Notes: generated by a model not told the origin, from the sequence alone. A DNA stretch of 26,963 bases from CAZCBJ01 sp964496705 (GCA_964496705.1 CAZCBJ010000023.1:1-26963); one strand, 5' to 3'; numbered from the stretch's first letter, positions 7,842 through 15,538 are shown. Made by a program: numbers and translations.

Positions 7842-8588
7842 TCAAAGCCCGATATCGTGGCGGAGCTTCTGGACGTCTTCGCTCCAGTTTCCCACATTCC
7901 AACGCCCGTACACACCCATCCCGCCCAACGGGTCGAGCCCGTAATACACCGGCACGTGGACCAAAGTCAGTCCGGCGTGTTTACCCGCCTGCTCAAGCGC
8001 TGCTTTCAAAGAAGCCGGTTTCCGGCCGCCATCCAGCGCCAACCATCCCGGAACCGCACGTGCCCAGGCGAGGTAATCCACCCGCAACCTGTTCCAGGTG
8101 GCAAAGTCCACGCCGTACTGGTCTTGTTGCAAGCCGCTGATCGCGCCCATGCGGCCGTTATCCAGCAGCAGGATGCAGCCGCGCGCGTGATGTTCGGCAC
8201 CGTCAATGAGGTTCTGCGGGTTCATGGTGAACGAACCGTCGCCAGTCAGCGCTACGGCGGAAAAAGGTGTTTCGGCTGCTGCGCTGGCCAGCAGCGCGGT
8301 GGCTGCGTGTGAGGCTTCGATTTCGCTGCGCACGCCGAATACTTTGAACAGTCCAGCCTGCTGGTAAATGCGCAGCACTTCGCCCACCTCAGTCGAGCCG
8401 TGACCGAAGACGGTGAAATAAGAACGAACGCCAAGTTTTAATAAACCCAGAATCAACGCTTCAGAGAGGGTCAGATTGGCAGAACCAGAAATATTATTAG
8501 AAGTAATAATTGTATAACCCGATGAGCGGGCGCGCACTTCCCTCTGTTTGGTTATTTCAGTTTGAGAAGGACGGAGTTTGTGAGACAT
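7842..8588 (-). CDS. Short thiamine-diphosphate-dependent enzyme-like protein, probably internally deleted
   Basis: A 248-residue protein in which two halves of a ThDP enzyme are joined directly. Residues 38-100 resemble the start of a Pyr domain of the IolD/acetolactate-synthase type (LTLSEALI, VFGHGSTEVGEVL, then SEIEASHAA with the candidate cofactor-activating glutamate). From residue 100 the PP domain begins, with GDGSF (116-120) and the DN pair (143-144) forming the GDG-X24-DN cofactor motif; LGGMGVYGRWNVGNW closes the protein. Normal relatives have about 500-640 residues, with the rest of Pyr and a central domain between. The frame is intact. The first 37 residues are unlike any family sequence I know, and no Shine-Dalgarno precedes the ATG. 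First gene of the sugar operon. It may be functional, a partner subunit, or decaying. Confidence 0.75.
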   Translation of the reverse strand: MSHKLRPSQTEITKQREVRARSSGYTIITSNNISGSANLTLSEALILGLLKLGVRSYFTVFGHGSTEVGEVLRIYQQAGLFKVFGVRSEIEASHAATALLASAAAETPFSAVALTGDGSFTMNPQNLIDGAEHHARGCILLLDNGRMGAISGLQQDQYGVDFATWNRLRVDYLAWARAVPGWLALDGGRKPASLKAALEQAGKHAGLTLVHVPVYYGLDPLGGMGVYGRWNVGNWSEDVQKLRHDIGL

Positions 8589-8871
8589 AGCATTTTGCTC
8601 AGGGGGTAATCATTTTTGGGTTTACTACGGTAATGCTTGGTATCACCCCTTATTATATCCCTCAGTAAAAAGTCGTTATCATTATCTCCAAAATTCCTTC
8701 CTAAAGATATTTACTCCCAACAGAAGATGATACACAAGGTCAGTTTACCGAATGGGAAGATATTCTTTGGATTGATGCGCATTAAGATGAAAAATCGATG
8801 TGTAATGAGGCATTCGAAGGCTCGAATCGAGGGGGATTAATTTTATGGCTTGTGATCATTTCGAGGTTACC
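8589..8871. other. AT-rich intergenic region between the divergent sugar operon and lipoprotein gene
   Basis: About 283 bases without a supported gene. It holds the candidate -10 box of the leftward operon near 8652. A 67-codon rightward reading frame (8637-8840) has no recognisable protein features. Two ribosome-binding-like stretches (GAGGGGG at about 8829 and GAGGT at about 8862) precede the two possible lipoprotein starts. I see no RNA element or repeat. Confidence 0.6.
8652..8657 (-). promoter_or_regulatory. Candidate -10 box for the sugar operon
   Basis: A perfect TATAAT on the reverse strand, about 64 bases ahead of the first gene of the 4025-8588 operon. No good -35 lies 16-18 bases upstream, so it may need an activator. 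The leader between contains GGGGT and ACCCC segments that could pair weakly. Support is limited to the -10 match and position. Confidence 0.35.
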
Positions 8872-9807
8872 ATGAAAAATCGTGTGATCTTCTTGGTTGC
8901 TCTATTTACTTTTTTACTGCTGGCATGTTATGCACCGCTTACGATCAATAACAGTGACGAAATCACCGCCGTGAGCGTGTCACCACATAGCGGATCCGGA
9001 ATATTCAATGCGGTCGTTGAAGGGCAGGTAACTTCTGGGAAAAGCATTTTGATTTGTAGCATATCCGATGAGCGGCTAAGTGTGTCAAAAGAGGTTTACA
9101 GAAAAGCTCTGTTATCTCCTTCGAAACAATTGACACATGCCATGAGCTTTGTCGAAGAATTCTCATTTACCTATACCCAAAGCGGCAATCATTACCTTGT
9201 TTGCAAACTCAATGAGTACAAATCCTGGAGCGATAGTTTTATCGTTATCCAACCTGAAGACTCGGACAAAACCTCCACCCCATCCCCCACGCTTGCGATA
9301 ATAGCAACTCCCACACTGACATCGACGCCAACAAAACCCACACTATTGAAGCTGAAAGGGACTTTTACCCTACCCGAGTCTTATATCAAATGTGGTGATA
9401 ACAGCCGATCGCCCTACCCAGCCAGTGCCGTAACCGGCTTGCTTGAGCTATTCCTTGACTGTTCGACCGGGACAGTCGAAGCAACTCTGGTAGCGAGCAG
9501 CGGTGATGTAGTTCAGGTCACGTGTGGAAATGCACCTTACACCATGCGGTATGAAATCGAGAAATCAACCATTTCTGGCACCTTCGATCCAAACCTCAGC
9601 GAGTTTACCCTGTCAGGCGAGGTGAAATACGGTTTTTGGAATAGCTGTTATTTGGAAGGCGATTCTATATGTACTGGGGGAGGTCAATCTCATCTGCCAA
9701 TAGAAATTACGATGACAATTAACGTTAATCGAGATGATCAAACAGCCACTGGGAAGATCAAACGGATGTTATTTGATGACAATTGGGGAGATTGGCAAGC
9801 CAAGTGA
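8872..9807 (+). CDS. Secreted lipoprotein of unknown function
   Basis: A 311-residue protein starting MKNRVIFLVALFTFLLLAC, a textbook lipoprotein signal peptide with the lipobox LLAC and the acylated cysteine at residue 19. A small extracellular domain follows, then a Thr/Pro/Ser-rich linker (about residues 138-165, with repeated ATPT and STPT elements), then a second domain of alternating strands with several cysteines (CGDNS, LDCSTG, CGNAP, SCYLEGDSICTG) that may form disulfides. An in-frame ATG at 8845 is also preceded by a good GAGGGGG, but it would put acidic residues ahead of the signal peptide, so I prefer 8872 (GAGGT upstream). TP-rich lipoproteins are common in Chloroflexota and Gram-positives. 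I do not recognise the domains. Confidence 0.82.
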   Translation: MKNRVIFLVALFTFLLLACYAPLTINNSDEITAVSVSPHSGSGIFNAVVEGQVTSGKSILICSISDERLSVSKEVYRKALLSPSKQLTHAMSFVEEFSFTYTQSGNHYLVCKLNEYKSWSDSFIVIQPEDSDKTSTPSPTLAIIATPTLTSTPTKPTLLKLKGTFTLPESYIKCGDNSRSPYPASAVTGLLELFLDCSTGTVEATLVASSGDVVQVTCGNAPYTMRYEIEKSTISGTFDPNLSEFTLSGEVKYGFWNSCYLEGDSICTGGGQSHLPIEITMTINVNRDDQTATGKIKRMLFDDNWGDWQAK

Positions 9808-9888
9808 GTCTGGCGCCTATTAAATCACCTTAACTATTCAAGTATCATTTTGAGATTTGATGATTGCGGCTGATGATTAATAACACAG

Positions 9889-9960
9889 TGGCGAGGGTGG
9901 GATTTGAACCCACATCCAAGGGCTTATGAGTCCCCTGCTCCACCATTGAGCTACCTCGCC
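9889..9960 (-). tRNA. tRNA with CAT anticodon (elongator Met or lysidine-type Ile2)
   Basis: Reading leftward from 9960 there is a full cloverleaf of 72 bases: acceptor GGCGAGG/CCTCGCC, D stem GCTC/GAGC, anticodon loop CTCATAA, T arm GTGGG-TTCAAAT-CCCAC, and discriminator A at 9889. The 3' CCA is not encoded. The anticodon stem pairs GGGG with CCCT (one G-U), with an A-G mismatch next to the loop. The arrangement resembles tRNA-Ile2, whose C34 is turned into lysidine, but a Met elongator cannot be excluded. It is not an initiator, because its first acceptor pair is formed normally (G1-C72). Confidence 0.9.
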
Positions 9961-9975
9961 AACAGAACGCCAAAT

Positions 9976-10004
9976 ATTTTATCCCGAGGGCCGGGAATTG
10001 TCAA
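9976..10004 (-). promoter_or_regulatory. tRNA promoter
   Basis: Reverse-strand TTGACA (9999-10004), 17-base spacer, TAAAAT (9976-9981). The predicted start at about 9969 is some 9 bases before the mature tRNA 5' end. Box sequences and spacing are identical to those of the coaE promoter. Confidence 0.75.
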
Positions 10005-10014
10005 CCAATCGCAT

Positions 10015-10587
10015 CTAGAATCGCTCGAAAGTCAGTCGGCCTTGATCCCGTCCCAAAGATAAGGGAAGATTGGTGCCAGGGATGCGATTGCCGGCGTGCA
10101 CCCAGCAGAGCGGTTTGCGTTGTTGGCGGGCCAGGCAGACGATCTCGCCCGTACCACCGATACCTTGTGCTTGATTGCCGTCCCAAATGGCAAAGAGGAT
10201 GTCACAATGTGAAAGGATAAATATGCCGGCGGCGGCGTAAGATTCATTTCTCTCCGCTGAAGGGGGCATGATTTTTACCTCAACAGCCTGTGCAATCATT
10301 CTCTCGAATTCTTCGATTGCAGCCGGCAAGTGGAAATCTTTCTGATATTCCGCTATCTCCATGGGAAGCACCGCAACAAGTTCAGCGGATTGATTCAGCA
10401 TCGCGCGGCGCGCCACCAACCGGTCAGCCCCCTCGGCCAACTGGGAAAGGACGATCAGCCGTTCCCACGGGTAGACATCGCGAAGGATACGCAGCCCCCG
10501 ATCCACTGCGGCGGTTACTTTGCCCAACTCGGCCAGAAAGCGGTGACCGGTTACGCCAACGGTGATTGCATCTTCAAACAGATTCAT
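10015..10587 (-). CDS. SLOG/LOG-fold protein, predicted nucleotide-ligand binding
   Basis: A 190-residue cytosolic protein. It starts with a beta strand and GVTGHR (residues 11-16), continues with LSQLAEGADRLVA (48-59), VLPMEIAEYQKDF (73-85), CDILFAIWDG (128-137) and GIGGTGEIV (142-150). This order of strand-glycine loops is typical of the SLOG superfamily (YpsA, DprA and LOG relatives), which bind nucleotides or nucleotide-derived signals. The start is an ATG at 10587, directly preceded in frame by a stop, 36 bases after the second ABC exporter gene, so it is probably co-transcribed with the exporter. No catalytic residues of the LOG hydrolases (PGGxGTxxE) are fully present; only GGTGE remains. 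Function is unknown. Confidence 0.78.
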   Translation of the reverse strand: MNLFEDAITVGVTGHRFLAELGKVTAAVDRGLRILRDVYPWERLIVLSQLAEGADRLVARRAMLNQSAELVAVLPMEIAEYQKDFHLPAAIEEFERMIAQAVEVKIMPPSAERNESYAAAGIFILSHCDILFAIWDGNQAQGIGGTGEIVCLARQQRKPLCWVHAGNRIPGTNLPLSLGRDQGRLTFERF

Positions 10588-10623
10588 TCAAGCATCCAAC
10601 CATCTGCGGATTCCTTTTCCAAG

Positions 10624-12453
10624 TTAAGCTGCTTCAGTCACTTCCACCTGCTTGAAAGGATCGTATTCCTCTTCCATTTGATGGCGGAATTGCATGGTAT
10701 ACAGGTGATAATATTTTCCTTTGTGGCGCAACAACTCGGCGTGGGTGCCCATCTCGGCAATCTGACCGTCTTCAATCACCAGGATGCGGTCGGCTTTGCG
10801 AATGGTGGACAGGCGGTGAGCGATAATGAAGCTGGTTCGCCCGCGCATCAACTTCTCCATACCCTTCTGAATGAGCGCTTCGGTGAGGGTGTCCACTGCG
10901 CTGGTGGCTTCGTCCATTACAAAAATTTCGGGTTTGGCGAGCACCGCGCGCGCGAGGCTGATCAATTGCTTCTGGCCGGTGGAAAGCATGTTGCCGCCTT
11001 CACCAACCTGCTCGCCGTATCCCTTCTCAAACTTCATGATGAACTCGTGTGCGCCGGCAAGCTTGCATGCCTGTTCAATTTCCTCATCGCTGGCGTCCAG
11101 CCGTCCGTAGCGCAGGTTCTCGCGAATGGTTCCGGAAAACAGATGCGGAGTTTGCAGCACGATGCCCACCCGTGAATGAATTGAGTGAAGAGACTGTTCG
11201 GTGTAATCGCGCCCGTTGACCGTGATCAATCCCTCGGTAGGCTCGTAGAAGCGGCAGATCAGGTTGACGATGGTAGTTTTCCCGCCGCCGGTCGGTCCGA
11301 CCAGCGCGATGGTTTCGCCCTGTTTTACCTTTAGATCAAAATTTTTCAGCACCATCACGCCGTTGCCGTCCGAATATCCAAAGGAGACATTCCTGAACTC
11401 TATATCCCCACGAATTGTGCCGGGATCACCAGCCTGTGGGCGGTCTTTCACCTCTGGAACCGAGTCGATCAACGAGAAGATGCGCTCGGCTGAGGCAATG
11501 GCGTGTTGAATCTCAGCAAAAATACGCGCCAGATCTTGAATCGGCCACATCATGAAGGTCACGTAAGAGACAAAAGCCTGAATACCGCCAATGGTGATGA
11601 AGCCAACCTTGGCCTGACCGCCGCCGTACCAAACCACCGCACCCAGCGCCAAGGCTGCGATCAATTGCACCGAGGGGAGGAACAGCGCGCTCAACCAGGC
11701 AGCGCGGTAGCTGGCATTGTACATGTTATTGGTTAGAATTCCGAACTCCTGCAAGTTGCCGCTCTCGCGCCCCAGGGCTTTGACCACGCGAACGCCAGTG
11801 ATATTCTCATTGAATGCGCCCACGATCTTCGAGTTGTTCTTGCGCACATTGCGGTATTGCACCATGATGCGTTTACGGAATTCGATGGCCACGATAAGGA
11901 GCAAAGGCACGGCTGCCAGCACGATCAGGGCGAGCTGCCAGTTGATGCGCAGCATGAAGTAGGTGGAGGTTACCACACTCATCACGCCCCAGATGCTGTC
12001 CAGGAAGCCCCAGGTGACCAGGTTGGCCACCCGCTCGGTGTCTGACGTGACGCGCGCCATGATCCAGCCCACCGGGGTGCGACTGTAATATGATAATGAG
12101 AGGGTTTGGAGGTGGTTGAACATTCTCCCACGCAGGTCCAAGCTGATACGCTCGCCCAACACACCCACCAAAAAAATGAAGCCGAACACCAGGATGGCCT
12201 GAATGACGATCAAGCCGCCGTATTCATAGAGCAGGGTCAACAATTTTGGCATATCATTGACCAAGATACCTTCATCCAACATGCGTTTGGTCAGGTAAGT
12301 GAAGTATGAATCTAACGCCGAAACGGACATGATGGTCACCAGGAAGCCAGCCACCCACTTCCAGTGGGCGCGCAGCAGTCCCAGGATGCGCATGAAGACT
12401 TTGCCGTCAAACTTTCCGGCGAATTCTTCCTCTTCTTGATAGTTATATGACAC
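10624..12453 (-). CDS. ABC exporter half-transporter, canonical-Walker-B subunit (MdlB-like)
   Basis: A 609-residue fused membrane and ATPase protein. About six helices fill residues 30-310. The ATPase domain has Walker A GPTGGGKT (386-393), a variant signature LSTGQ (490-494) instead of LSGGQ, Walker B ending in D514-E515 (catalytic glutamate kept) and switch His546. The start is a GTG at 12453 with AAAGGAG 7 bases ahead; it overlaps the end of the upstream ABC gene by 11 bases. Extending to the ATG at 12540 would add 29 residues lying wholly inside the neighbour. With its partner it should form a heterodimeric exporter of lipids, drugs or peptides. The substrate cannot be predicted. Confidence 0.92.
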   Translation of the reverse strand: MSYNYQEEEEFAGKFDGKVFMRILGLLRAHWKWVAGFLVTIMSVSALDSYFTYLTKRMLDEGILVNDMPKLLTLLYEYGGLIVIQAILVFGFIFLVGVLGERISLDLRGRMFNHLQTLSLSYYSRTPVGWIMARVTSDTERVANLVTWGFLDSIWGVMSVVTSTYFMLRINWQLALIVLAAVPLLLIVAIEFRKRIMVQYRNVRKNNSKIVGAFNENITGVRVVKALGRESGNLQEFGILTNNMYNASYRAAWLSALFLPSVQLIAALALGAVVWYGGGQAKVGFITIGGIQAFVSYVTFMMWPIQDLARIFAEIQHAIASAERIFSLIDSVPEVKDRPQAGDPGTIRGDIEFRNVSFGYSDGNGVMVLKNFDLKVKQGETIALVGPTGGGKTTIVNLICRFYEPTEGLITVNGRDYTEQSLHSIHSRVGIVLQTPHLFSGTIRENLRYGRLDASDEEIEQACKLAGAHEFIMKFEKGYGEQVGEGGNMLSTGQKQLISLARAVLAKPEIFVMDEATSAVDTLTEALIQKGMEKLMRGRTSFIIAHRLSTIRKADRILVIEDGQIAEMGTHAELLRHKGKYYHLYTMQFRHQMEEEYDPFKQVEVTEAA

Positions 12454-14257
12454 TGGCAATCTCCTTTTCCAGCTCTTCTTCAATGCGGGTTTGAATGTCG
12501 TAGATTTGCCGGTAAATTCCATCCACCTTAACCAACTCATCGTGTTTGCCGCGCTGCACGATCTTTCCGCGATCCATCACCAGAATGAGATCAGCGTTCA
12601 TCACGCTCTGGATGCGGTGGGCGATGATGAAGGTGGTGCGGTGGCTCATCAGATGTTCCAGAGCGGCACGGATCTCGCCCTCCGTTTCGGTATCCACCGA
12701 AGAGGTTGAGTCATCCAGAATCAAGATGCGCGGATTCTTTAGCAGTGTTCGCGCAATGGCCACACGTTGTTTCTGACCGCCTGACAGGGTTACCCCGCGC
12801 TCGCCGACCAGGGTCTGGTAGCCTTGCGGGAAGGTCAGGATCACATCGTGAATGGCAGCCGCGCGCGCAGCCGATTCCACTTCTGCATCGGTCACCTCGC
12901 GCCCCACACCATAAGTGATGTTTTCTCGTAATGAGCGGGAGAAGAGGAATGGTTCCTGTTCAACGATGCCCACCTGCTGGCGCAGATAGCGGCGGGGGTA
13001 TCGCTTGAGATCCACGCCGTCCAACTCAATGCGCCCGCGGGTGTAATCATAGAAACGAGGCAGCAGGTTGACCAGCGTGGTCTTGCCCGAGCCGGTGGAG
13101 CCGAGCAGGGCTACCACCTGACCTGGACGGACATGAAACGTGACATGCTCCAGCACCGAGCTGCCCGTTTCATATTCAAAAGCTACATCTTCGAAAGAAA
13201 CCTCCCCACGGATGTCATCTTTGGGCAGGAAGTCGCCCTCGTCCAACGGTTCACGCGCCTGGCTCATGATGGCGTTGACACGCCCATAAGAAACCAGGCC
13301 GGTGGACATTTGCACGATCAGACGGCCCAGGTTGCGCATGGGCCAGATGATCCAAATCACCATCCCTGCGTAGGCCAGGAAGGTGCCGGCAGAAATGGTC
13401 CCGTCCATCACCATGCGGGCAGCGAAGTAATAACCAAATAACACCTGTATACCGGTCAGCGTGTCGGAGATCGGCCAAAATAATGAATGCATTGTGGTCA
13501 GTTTTACACCGCGAGCAAATTTTTCCTGGTTATCTTTGCCAAATTTCATCATCTCGTATTCCTGGCGGGCGAAGGCTTTCACCACCCGCACCCCGGAAAG
13601 ATTTTCCTGTAGGGTGGTCGAGAGCGTGGCTTCCTGTTCCTGATAAGCTTCATAAGCTTTGGATACGCGGCGGAAGAAGAAGGCCGAGATGCCTACCAGG
13701 ATGGGGGCGACGATGATCGAAATTAGCGCCAGTTGGGTGTTCAGATTTAGGATGGCAGTGAAATTGATCCCGAACAGGAGAATGATGCGTCCGATCCCGA
13801 TGGCTTGATCCGCATAGAATCGACGTACGGCGTCCACATCTGAGGTGGAGCGTTCAATCAGCTCACCGGTGGGGGTTTTATCGTGATAGCTGAAGGGGAG
13901 ATTCTGGATCTGGTCGAAGATGAAGTTGCGCAGACGGCGGGCGATCCCCTCGGCGGTCTGTGCGGTAAGCCGACCGCTCAGGAAGGAAAATGCGCCTTCG
14001 ACCGCTGCGAGGCCGATGAATCCCAATGCGATGAGCGGCAGAGGAACGGCAGATTCGCCAACACCAAAGAAGTTGTCCACAAAATAACGCAGCAGGAGGT
14101 AGGTAATGGTTTTCGATAAAGCCGAAATCCCCAGGCTCAAGGTTGCGCCCAGGTACTTCAACCGATAACCGGTCATCATCTTCCACAGGCCGGCCAGTCG
14201 GTTTTTGGAAACGGCATTTCTCAGGTCAAATTCAACCGCAGAGGTGGCAGTAGACAA
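12443..14257 (-). CDS. ABC exporter half-transporter, degenerate-Walker-B subunit (MdlA-like)
   Basis: A 604-residue half-transporter: six membrane helices in residues 30-325, then the ATPase domain with Walker A GSTGSGKTT (386-394), full signature LSGGQ (491-495), and Walker B LILDDSTSSVD in which Asp516 replaces the catalytic glutamate; switch His547 is present. This is the usual pattern of heterodimeric exporters, where the degenerate site is formed by this Walker B and the partner's altered signature. The start is a TTG at 14257 with a perfect AGGAGG 9 bases upstream. It is first in the exporter operon, behind a TTGGGT-17-TATAAT promoter, and overlaps the partner gene by 11 bases. Confidence 0.92.
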   Translation of the reverse strand: MSTATSAVEFDLRNAVSKNRLAGLWKMMTGYRLKYLGATLSLGISALSKTITYLLLRYFVDNFFGVGESAVPLPLIALGFIGLAAVEGAFSFLSGRLTAQTAEGIARRLRNFIFDQIQNLPFSYHDKTPTGELIERSTSDVDAVRRFYADQAIGIGRIILLFGINFTAILNLNTQLALISIIVAPILVGISAFFFRRVSKAYEAYQEQEATLSTTLQENLSGVRVVKAFARQEYEMMKFGKDNQEKFARGVKLTTMHSLFWPISDTLTGIQVLFGYYFAARMVMDGTISAGTFLAYAGMVIWIIWPMRNLGRLIVQMSTGLVSYGRVNAIMSQAREPLDEGDFLPKDDIRGEVSFEDVAFEYETGSSVLEHVTFHVRPGQVVALLGSTGSGKTTLVNLLPRFYDYTRGRIELDGVDLKRYPRRYLRQQVGIVEQEPFLFSRSLRENITYGVGREVTDAEVESAARAAAIHDVILTFPQGYQTLVGERGVTLSGGQKQRVAIARTLLKNPRILILDDSTSSVDTETEGEIRAALEHLMSHRTTFIIAHRIQSVMNADLILVMDRGKIVQRGKHDELVKVDGIYRQIYDIQTRIEEELEKEIASVI

Positions 14258-14325
14258 GGCAAAAAACCTCCTGAAAATATTGCGACAATCATAAGGCCCA
14301 CCCCAGGCCCATCCGCAAACTGGAT

Positions 14326-14354
14326 ATTATACTACTTTACTGAATTTAACCCAA
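14326..14354 (-). promoter_or_regulatory. Promoter of the ABC exporter operon
   Basis: On the reverse strand: -35 TTGGGT (14349-14354), 17-base spacer, -10 TATAAT (14326-14331). The -35 box overlaps the last codons of the glycosylase gene upstream. The predicted leader is about 60 bases and carries the AGGAGG before the TTG start. Confidence 0.65.
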
Positions 14355-15155
14355 TATTTGACAGGCAGGGCAAATGAAGCTGCTTGTGCCGCCGGTCTTG
14401 ATTTTCTCGATGGCCGTCCGGCAAATCGGGCAGGGGCTGCCTTCGCGGTAGCCCACCAGCAGATTTTCACTCAGGAAACCACCCTTTTCACCGGTTAGGC
14501 TGACTTCGTAAAAAGCACCGCCTTGGTCGATTGCCGGCTGCAATCCGTCGTGTATGGCCTGAAAAAGTGCGTCGATGTTCGAATCTGAAAGGGAGGTCAT
14601 GCTGCGCAGCGGATGAAGGCGGGCAAGAAAAAGGATATCGTGGATGTAGGCATTTCCAATGCCTGCCAACCGCGATTGGTCAAGCAAAAAAGCTTTGACC
14701 CGTCCGCGCTGACTTCTGGACAAGCTGCGGAATTCGTCCTGGGTCAATTCGGTCACATTGGGGCCGAGTTTGCCGATCATTTCATGCTGATCCAGACCTC
14801 CAGGCGGGGCATAATGGGTGTGACCAAACCACCAGAAATTAACCGACAGGCAAGTCTTGTCGGTGAAATCAAAGAGGATGCGGTACTTTTCGGGCAGTGT
14901 CTGGCGAGAGACGAGAAGCAGCTCACCTCCCATGCCCATGTTGATTAATAAATACCCACGGTCTGTTTCGGTCACCAACCATTTTCCACGATGATGGGTT
15001 CCAGCCAGGTTCGCGCTGGTGAGTGCTGCCTGGAAGGCTTCGGGGGTGATGTTCAGGCACTTGGGTTGCAGGATTTCGATGGACGAGATGGTTTTACCTC
15101 TCAACAGGCTGTCCATTTCACGGGCGCGGTTGTAGATTTCGGGGATTTCTGGCAA
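14346..15155 (-). CDS. Formamidopyrimidine/endonuclease VIII-type DNA glycosylase, divergent clade
   Basis: A base-excision-repair enzyme of 269 residues that removes oxidised bases and cuts the abasic site. The start is a TTG at 15155 with AGAGGT 7 bases ahead. After Met removal it begins P2-E3, the catalytic proline and glutamate of the family (MPEIPEIYNRA here; MutM has MPELPEVE). Lysine K58 (HHRGKWL) and the helix GIGNAYIHDILF are conserved. A C-terminal zinc finger is present (C242, C245, C262, C265), but the DNA-contacting arginine of the finger is replaced: TGGTSSFIC stands where classic enzymes have a GR.TFYC-type sequence. It follows a DUF3795 gene by 26 bases. Substrate preference (Fpg or Nei) is open. 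Confidence 0.9.
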   Translation of the reverse strand: MPEIPEIYNRAREMDSLLRGKTISSIEILQPKCLNITPEAFQAALTSANLAGTHHRGKWLVTETDRGYLLINMGMGGELLLVSRQTLPEKYRILFDFTDKTCLSVNFWWFGHTHYAPPGGLDQHEMIGKLGPNVTELTQDEFRSLSRSQRGRVKAFLLDQSRLAGIGNAYIHDILFLARLHPLRSMTSLSDSNIDALFQAIHDGLQPAIDQGGAFYEVSLTGEKGGFLSENLLVGYREGSPCPICRTAIEKIKTGGTSSFICPACQILG

Positions 15156-15181
15156 AGTTCGACCTCTATGATTTCGAAGTT

Positions 15182-15538
15182 TTAAGGATGAATTTCCTGA
15201 TGGATCAAGTCAAGATTGATCTTGGCTGCGGGGACAAATGAAAAGAAATCCAGGATTATTTCGCAGCTCTGATAATTGGGACAATGCGCACAGTTGGGGA
15301 TTGCGGCAGCCGATGGACAGTTGCGAATACGACATTCGGCGCAATGACCGCCCAGGCGCCCGTTGATGTTGATACAACCATCGCAGGTGACATATTCGAC
15401 TGTGATGGCAGGATTATTATATTCCTTACGCCATAAGGCAGCCACCTTTTCCAGTTGTTGCTGATCTCCAGCTTGTGTTGCGAGGTAACCATCACATGTA
15501 GTGCAGTTTATTCCACATTTGCCGATCATCGATAGCAT
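15182..15538 (-). CDS. DUF3795-type cysteine-rich protein
   Basis: A protein of 118 residues with eleven cysteines in the DUF3795 layout: GKCGINCTTC near the N-terminus, VTCDGC in the middle, HCAECRIRNC, and CAHCPNYQSC with a following helix. They probably bind metal. I chose the ATG at 15538 because AGGG lies about 8 bases ahead; a further upstream ATG at 15562 would add eight residues (MVYFRDFH) outside the family pattern. The gene precedes the DNA glycosylase by 26 bases in a likely two-gene operon. The biochemical role of the family is unknown. Confidence 0.85.
   Translation of the reverse strand: MLSMIGKCGINCTTCDGYLATQAGDQQQLEKVAALWRKEYNNPAITVEYVTCDGCININGRLGGHCAECRIRNCPSAAAIPNCAHCPNYQSCEIILDFFSFVPAAKINLDLIHQEIHP

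Noticed and set aside
8589..8660. Possible TPP riboswitch ahead of the ThDP-like gene
   Set aside because: The leader contains CTGAG but the other conserved parts (such as the CUGAUCUGGAUAAUACC-type segment) are absent, and the leader is too short.
8637..8840. 67-codon rightward reading frame before the lipoprotein
   Set aside because: No ribosome site, no domain and low-complexity basic content; treated as chance in AT-rich DNA.
10330..11175. 281-codon rightward reading frame
   Set aside because: It is antisense to the SLOG and ABC exporter genes and shows no recognisable protein.
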